This document shows, one piece after another, positions 60,125 through 64,000 of a stretch of DNA of 64,000 nt. The DNA comes from Novosphingobium piscinae. GTDB taxonomy: Bacteria; Pseudomonadota; Alphaproteobacteria; Sphingomonadales; Sphingomonadaceae. Both the position numbers and the translations under genes were made by a program. The notes under the pieces were generated by a model. The model saw nothing but the letters and a program-made list of their open reading frames with translations, was not told the DNA's origin and made no database searches. The number at the start of each line of letters is the position of its first letter. Position 1 is the stretch's first letter. The stretch lies in assembly GCF_014230355.1 (NCBI RefSeq), contig NZ_JACLAX010000001.1, positions 372,001 through 436,000 of the forward strand. The letters run 5' to 3'.

Positions 60125-61824
60125 TGGACACCTCCTACGCGGGCCAGGCCGCCGCGCTGCGCCGGCATCTGGAGATCCTCCCGTTGCGCGACCGCGCAGC
60201 GCAACTGGCGCCCGAGCTAGTCGAGCCAGGCCTGGCCGACATGCTGCTGGACCAGGCGGCCCGGTTCGCAAGGGACGTGCTGGAGCCGTTGGCACCGGAC
60301 CTGGACCGCGGAGCGGTGACCGTCGAGGGCGGGCGCGTCCGTACCAGCGCCGCCTACCGCGAGGCCTGGCAGTCCTTCGCTGCGATGGGTTGGCTGGGCA
60401 TGGCGGCGCCAGCCCCCCATGGCCAGGGCCTGCCGTTACCGTTTGTCACGGCCTGCGAAGAGCTGTTCAACCGCGGCTCCGCGGCCTTCACCATGCTGGC
60501 TACGCCAGGCCGCACCGGGGCCACCCTCTTGCTCGAGTGCGCGGCCCCCGCCCTGCGCGAGCAATGGGTCCCGCATCTGCTCGACGGGAGCTGGGCGGCG
60601 ACAATCTGCATTTCCGAACCCGATGCCGGTTCAGACGTCGGGCGGATCCGCACCCGCGCCCGGGCTGATGGCGACCGCTGGCTGGTCTCCGGCGAAAAGT
60701 GCTGGATCTCGTTCGGGGACCATGATCTGGCGTCCCGTATCGGCCACCTGATGCTGGCCCGTAGCCTCGATGCGCCCGGCGCCCGAGGGCTCAGCCTGTT
60801 CCTCGTTCCCTCGACCCACACGGACGGCAGCCCCAACGGGGTCCGCCTACACCGGGTCGAGGAAAAGCTCGGCCTCCACGGCTCGCCAACCTGCGTGCTG
60901 GGTTTCGCCGAGGCCGAAGCCCAGCTGATCGGTCCCGAAGGCCGGGGGCTGCAACAGATGTTCCGGATGATGCTGTTGATGCGCCTGTCCTGTGGCCCTC
61001 AGGGTTCGGGCGTGGCCAGCGCGGCACTGGACACCGCCTGGGGCTATGCCCGGGACCGGCGTCAAGGTGGCCGCCCGGATCAGCCGCCGCTGCCGCTGGT
61101 GGCTCACGCCGATGTGCAGCGCCAGCTGCTGGCCATGATGGCCCGGGTCGAACTTGCCCGCGGACTGAACCTGATCACCGCGCTTGTGATGGAACTCGCC
61201 GATCGAACGGCAGAACCGGCCGAACGGGAAGAGCTGCTGGCGCTGGTCCAGTTCCTGCTGCCGCTGGTCAAGGACGGCGGCGCCTGGGCCGCGTTCGACG
61301 TGGCGAGCGGTGCCCTGCAGGTGTTGGGGGGTGCCGGCTACACCAGCGAATGGCCGGTGGAACGGCATCTGCGCGATGCGCGGGTCTTTCCGGTGTTCGA
61401 GGGCACCACAGGGATCCAGGCGATCGATCTGGTTCATCGCCGGCTGTGGAAAGACCGCGCTTCGGGGATTACCGCCTTCCTCGCCATGGCGCGTGCGGAC
61501 AGTGCTGATTGTCCGGAACTGTCCGCGGCTCTTGACCGGCTGGAGCGCACCGTGCGAGCCCTTCGGGATTGGGAGTCCGATCCCCGAAACGCCGAAGCCG
61601 GCGCCACGGCCTTTCTTGACCTGTGCACGGCCTGCGCACACGGCTGGGTAGCCGCCCGGATTCAGCGGCTGGCCGGGGATGACGATACCGGGACATCGAT
61701 GGCGGCCGCGGCGCAGTTCCACCTTGCCGAACTGGATGCACACAGCGCGCGGATGGCGCAGTTGGCAACGCTCGGGGCAGACCGACTCACTCCGCTCGCA
61801 CGCGCCGCAGGCCTGACGCCATGA
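60124..61824 (+). CDS. Acyl-CoA dehydrogenase family protein
   Basis: The 566-residue protein carries the ACAD signature CISEPDAGSDVGRIRTRA, the FAD/substrate loop VSGEKCWISFGDHD and the catalytic Glu in FPVFEGTTGIQ. The length and C-terminal extension match the longer AidB/FadE-related ACADs acting on bulky acyl-CoAs. It closes the LysR-linked operon and implies that the substrate is metabolised as a CoA thioester, although no CoA ligase lies in this window. Confidence 0.92.
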   Translation: MDTSYAGQAAALRRHLEILPLRDRAAQLAPELVEPGLADMLLDQAARFARDVLEPLAPDLDRGAVTVEGGRVRTSAAYREAWQSFAAMGWLGMAAPAPHGQGLPLPFVTACEELFNRGSAAFTMLATPGRTGATLLLECAAPALREQWVPHLLDGSWAATICISEPDAGSDVGRIRTRARADGDRWLVSGEKCWISFGDHDLASRIGHLMLARSLDAPGARGLSLFLVPSTHTDGSPNGVRLHRVEEKLGLHGSPTCVLGFAEAEAQLIGPEGRGLQQMFRMMLLMRLSCGPQGSGVASAALDTAWGYARDRRQGGRPDQPPLPLVAHADVQRQLLAMMARVELARGLNLITALVMELADRTAEPAEREELLALVQFLLPLVKDGGAWAAFDVASGALQVLGGAGYTSEWPVERHLRDARVFPVFEGTTGIQAIDLVHRRLWKDRASGITAFLAMARADSADCPELSAALDRLERTVRALRDWESDPRNAEAGATAFLDLCTACAHGWVAARIQRLAGDDDTGTSMAAAAQFHLAELDAHSARMAQLATLGADRLTPLARAAGLTP

Positions 61825-61836
61825 CCGCTGCGGCGC

Positions 61837-62310
61837 TCAGTCGTGGATGCGCGTCAACAGCTCGATCAGGGTTCTGACCTCTTTGGCGGTGAACCGCGAC
61901 TTCAGCCACTTCTCGTGTTCGGCAATGGCCGCCTTGGCAACAATCAGGGCCTGCCGCCCCGGCTCGGTCAGGTTGAGCGTCTGCTTGCGTCCGTCGACCG
62001 GAGACTTGCCGCGGACCAGATAGCCCCGGTCCTGCAGCCGGTTGACGATGGCCATGGTCGTCGCCCGGTCCATCCGCATGCGCTGGGCCAGATCGGTCTG
62101 GGCGATATCCGGGTGGTCGTCCACCAGCCACAGCACCGAAACCTGCTTCTGCGTCAGGTCGAGATGGGCGAAGGTCTCGCAGAAATGGCGGTAGACCGCA
62201 CCGTGGGCCAGACGGATGTGGAACCCCACGATGTCGCGGATGGCGCCGATGTCGTCATCGCCCTCGACATGGGGCGTGGTCGGAACCAGCGTTTCCTTCA
62301 TCGGTGCCAT
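61837..62310 (-). CDS. MarR family transcriptional regulator
   Basis: ATG 62310 follows AGGA; a longer in-frame start lacks a site. The 157-residue protein has the MarR wing-helix LDLTQKQVSVLWLVDDHPDI, then RMRMDRATTMAIVNRLQDRGYLVRGKSPVDGRK. It is convergent with the catabolic operon (12 bases between stops) and lies 98 bases downstream of the aldehyde dehydrogenase on its own strand. It may be co-transcribed with and regulate that dehydrogenase. Confidence 0.88.
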   Translation of the reverse strand: MAPMKETLVPTTPHVEGDDDIGAIRDIVGFHIRLAHGAVYRHFCETFAHLDLTQKQVSVLWLVDDHPDIAQTDLAQRMRMDRATTMAIVNRLQDRGYLVRGKSPVDGRKQTLNLTEPGRQALIVAKAAIAEHEKWLKSRFTAKEVRTLIELLTRIHD

Positions 62311-62408
62311 GCGATCATCCTGCGCCGCGCTTCGCAGGTCGTGCCGCAAATGTCGAGAAAAAGCGATCCGGGACGCGGCGGTCAAGGCCGCGCCCCGGAT
62401 GACACCGG

Positions 62409-63920
62409 TTAGAGCTGGACGATGACGGTCTTGGTTTCGAGATAAGCATCGACCCCCTGACGGCCCTGTTCACGCCCAATCCCGGATTCCTTGTAACCCC
62501 CGAACGGCAATGCGGTGTCAATCACCCCGTGACAGTTGCCCCAGACAGTTCCGGATTTGATCTTGCTCGCCAGCCGATGGAGTGTCGCCACATCCTTGGT
62601 CCAGACCCCGGCCCCAAGGCCGAAGCAGGTATCATTCGCAGCCTTGGCAACCTCGTCCAGATCATCGAAGCGCTGGGCCACGACCACCGGGCCGAAAATT
62701 TCCTCGCGCACCACGCTCATCTGGGGATTGACGTTCACCAGCACGGTGGGGTTCACGTAGTAGCCGTCCGCTGCCGGCGCATCACCGCCCACAGCCACAC
62801 TGGCACCATCGCGCTTGCCCGCTTCGATGTAGCCCATCACCCGGTTGAACTGCTCTTGCGAGACCAGCGGGCCGGTGTGCCCATCAGGATCGAGCGAGGG
62901 CCGCGGCGCCCAGAACGCTGAGGCCTCGGCAATCCCTTCGATCACCCGGTCGAAGATCGATCGATGGGCGTAGAGGCGCGAGCCGGCCACGCAGACCTGC
63001 CCAGAATTGAAGAAGATCGCCCCCGCTGCGCCGGCCGACGCCGCGGCCACATCGACATCGGGCATGATCACCACCGGCGACTTTCCGCCCAGCTCCAGCG
63101 TGACGCGCTTGAGCGTGTCCGTCGCGGTGCGGTTGATCAGCTTGCCAATCTCGGTCGATCCGGTGAAGGCCACCTTGTCCACGTCCGGGTGCCGCACGAG
63201 CCGGTCACCCGCGGTGTGCCCGTTGCCGGTGATGATGTTCAGCACCCCGGCGGGCACGCCCGCCTCGGCCACGAAGTCGGCAAGGCGCAGGGCCGTAAGC
63301 GAGGTCTGCTCGGCAGGCTTGAGGATGATGGTGCATCCCGCAGCCAGGGCCGGGGCAATCTTGAGGCAGGCCATCAGCAGCGGGAAGTTCCATGGCACGA
63401 TCTGCGCACAGACACCCACCGGTTCGCGCAGGGTGTAGCTGAACACGGTGCCGCCCGGCATCGTGTAGGGCGCCGTGGTCTCGCCGCCGATTTTGCTGGC
63501 CCAGCCCGCCATGAAGCGCAGCTGGCTGATCGCTCCCGGCACGTCGACCGCCGCGGCCATGCCCTTCGGCTTGCCGTTGTCGACCGCCTCGATTTCGGAC
63601 AGTTCGTCAGCATGGGCCTCAAGCAGGTCGGCCAGCCGATGCATCACGCGTTCACGCTGCATCGGCGCAAGGCCCGACCAGCGCCCATCGTCAAAAGCTA
63701 GCCGCGCGGCTGCGACCGCCCGGTCAACATCCGCATCCGAGGCGTCTACGATTTGCCCGATGACCTTGCCGGAGGACGGATCCTCAACGTCGAGCAGCGC
63801 CCCGTGGCTGGACTCGACCCATTCGTTGTTGATGAACAACCGGGGCTTGCGCGCTAGAAACTGCTGCAGAGCCGGCGAATAGGCGGGCTGCAAGAATCGG
63901 GCGGAGGTCATCTCGTTCAT
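62409..63920 (-). CDS. Aldehyde dehydrogenase (ALDH1-type)
   Basis: ATG 63920 follows AGGGAG. The 503-residue ALDH has QIVPWNFPLLMACLKIAPAL, FTGSTEIGK, the Glu in LELGGKSP, the catalytic Cys in NSGQVCVAG and EEIFGPVV. It is close to betaine-aldehyde/phenylacetaldehyde-type enzymes, so it could serve aromatic aldehydes. It is encoded opposite the catabolic operon with a MarR regulator downstream. The palindrome-like ATTGCATACAAT upstream may be a regulator site. Confidence 0.92.
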   Translation of the reverse strand: MNEMTSARFLQPAYSPALQQFLARKPRLFINNEWVESSHGALLDVEDPSSGKVIGQIVDASDADVDRAVAAARLAFDDGRWSGLAPMQRERVMHRLADLLEAHADELSEIEAVDNGKPKGMAAAVDVPGAISQLRFMAGWASKIGGETTAPYTMPGGTVFSYTLREPVGVCAQIVPWNFPLLMACLKIAPALAAGCTIILKPAEQTSLTALRLADFVAEAGVPAGVLNIITGNGHTAGDRLVRHPDVDKVAFTGSTEIGKLINRTATDTLKRVTLELGGKSPVVIMPDVDVAAASAGAAGAIFFNSGQVCVAGSRLYAHRSIFDRVIEGIAEASAFWAPRPSLDPDGHTGPLVSQEQFNRVMGYIEAGKRDGASVAVGGDAPAADGYYVNPTVLVNVNPQMSVVREEIFGPVVVAQRFDDLDEVAKAANDTCFGLGAGVWTKDVATLHRLASKIKSGTVWGNCHGVIDTALPFGGYKESGIGREQGRQGVDAYLETKTVIVQL

Positions 63921-63983
63921 GGCTTCTCCCTTTTCGTACTGAAGCAGCAACGGTCGAGTCGGGCCGCCTGCCTTTTAGTAGGT

Positions 63984-63995
63984 ATTGCATACAAT
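63984..63995. promoter_or_regulatory. Imperfect palindrome upstream of the aldehyde dehydrogenase
   Basis: ATTGCATACAAT is palindromic in 10 of 12 bases and lies 64 bases upstream of the start of the leftward aldehyde dehydrogenase. It could be the operator of the MarR protein of that unit. The window ends here, so the full promoter is not visible. Confidence 0.3.
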
Positions 63996-64000
63996 TTTCT

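Overview
The window is GC-rich and densely coded. Many exported proteins, two large TonB-dependent receptors, an H-NOX/c-di-GMP module and several dehydrogenase/amidohydrolase catabolic sets suggest an alphaproteobacterium of the Sphingomonadales (Novosphingobium/Sphingobium-like). That placement is inferred from gene content only. I see no rRNA, tRNA, CRISPR array or intact mobile element. Two short IS3-family transposase remnants (about 30.0 and 48.8 kb) are the only mobile traces.

Left part (1-17 kb): the 3' end of a DUF808 membrane protein; an amidohydrolase and an SDR joined in one open frame, probably by a small frameshift; a SulP anion transporter with a beta-carbonic anhydrase; an exported M20 peptidase; a secreted LVIVD-repeat protein divergent from a MarR regulator with an inverted repeat between them; an SDR; rlmJ; and a LuxR-type regulator divergent from a TonB receptor plus exported amidohydrolase pair.

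Middle (17-32.4 kb): a TetR-MFP-RND-NodT efflux operon with a near-consensus, probably leaderless tetR promoter; a PlsC-type acyltransferase; an H-NOX heme sensor translationally coupled to a GAF-GGDEF-EAL protein; an exported RidA-like protein lacking the usual active-site Arg; a YkgJ cysteine-cluster protein; a DUF1080 protein; an IS3 orfA remnant; and a Tat-exported flavin amine oxidase coupled to a small cytochrome c.

Sulfide/respiration block (32.5-43.4 kb): two divergent transcription units share an AT-rich promoter region. Leftward run a rhodanese, an RND adaptor, an RND permease and an ArsR regulator with SqrR/BigR-like cysteines. Rightward run a type I sulfide:quinone oxidoreductase with all three catalytic cysteines, a DUF2892 protein, a TolC-family outer membrane protein, an AhpD-like protein, and a CIO-type cytochrome bd oxidase (two subunits plus a 35-residue DUF2474 peptide). 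Together they look like a sulfide or reactive-sulfur response that combines sensing, oxidation, export and an alternative terminal oxidase. A TetR-controlled DevC/DevA/HlyD/NodT export operon follows (43.5-48.6 kb).

Right part (48.7-64 kb): an IS3 orfB remnant, then a LysR regulator divergent from a long, tightly coupled catabolic operon: GMC oxidoreductase, TonB receptor, aldehyde dehydrogenase, carboxymuconolactone-decarboxylase-like protein, beta-hydroxyacid dehydrogenase, carotenoid/stilbene oxygenase, NmrA-like protein, DUF3237 protein and acyl-CoA dehydrogenase. A 9-bp-arm perfect inverted repeat in the LysR/GMC intergenic region is a strong operator candidate. The substrate is unknown; an unsaturated hydrophobic or aromatic compound is plausible. 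A MarR regulator and a second aldehyde dehydrogenase close the window on the opposite strand.
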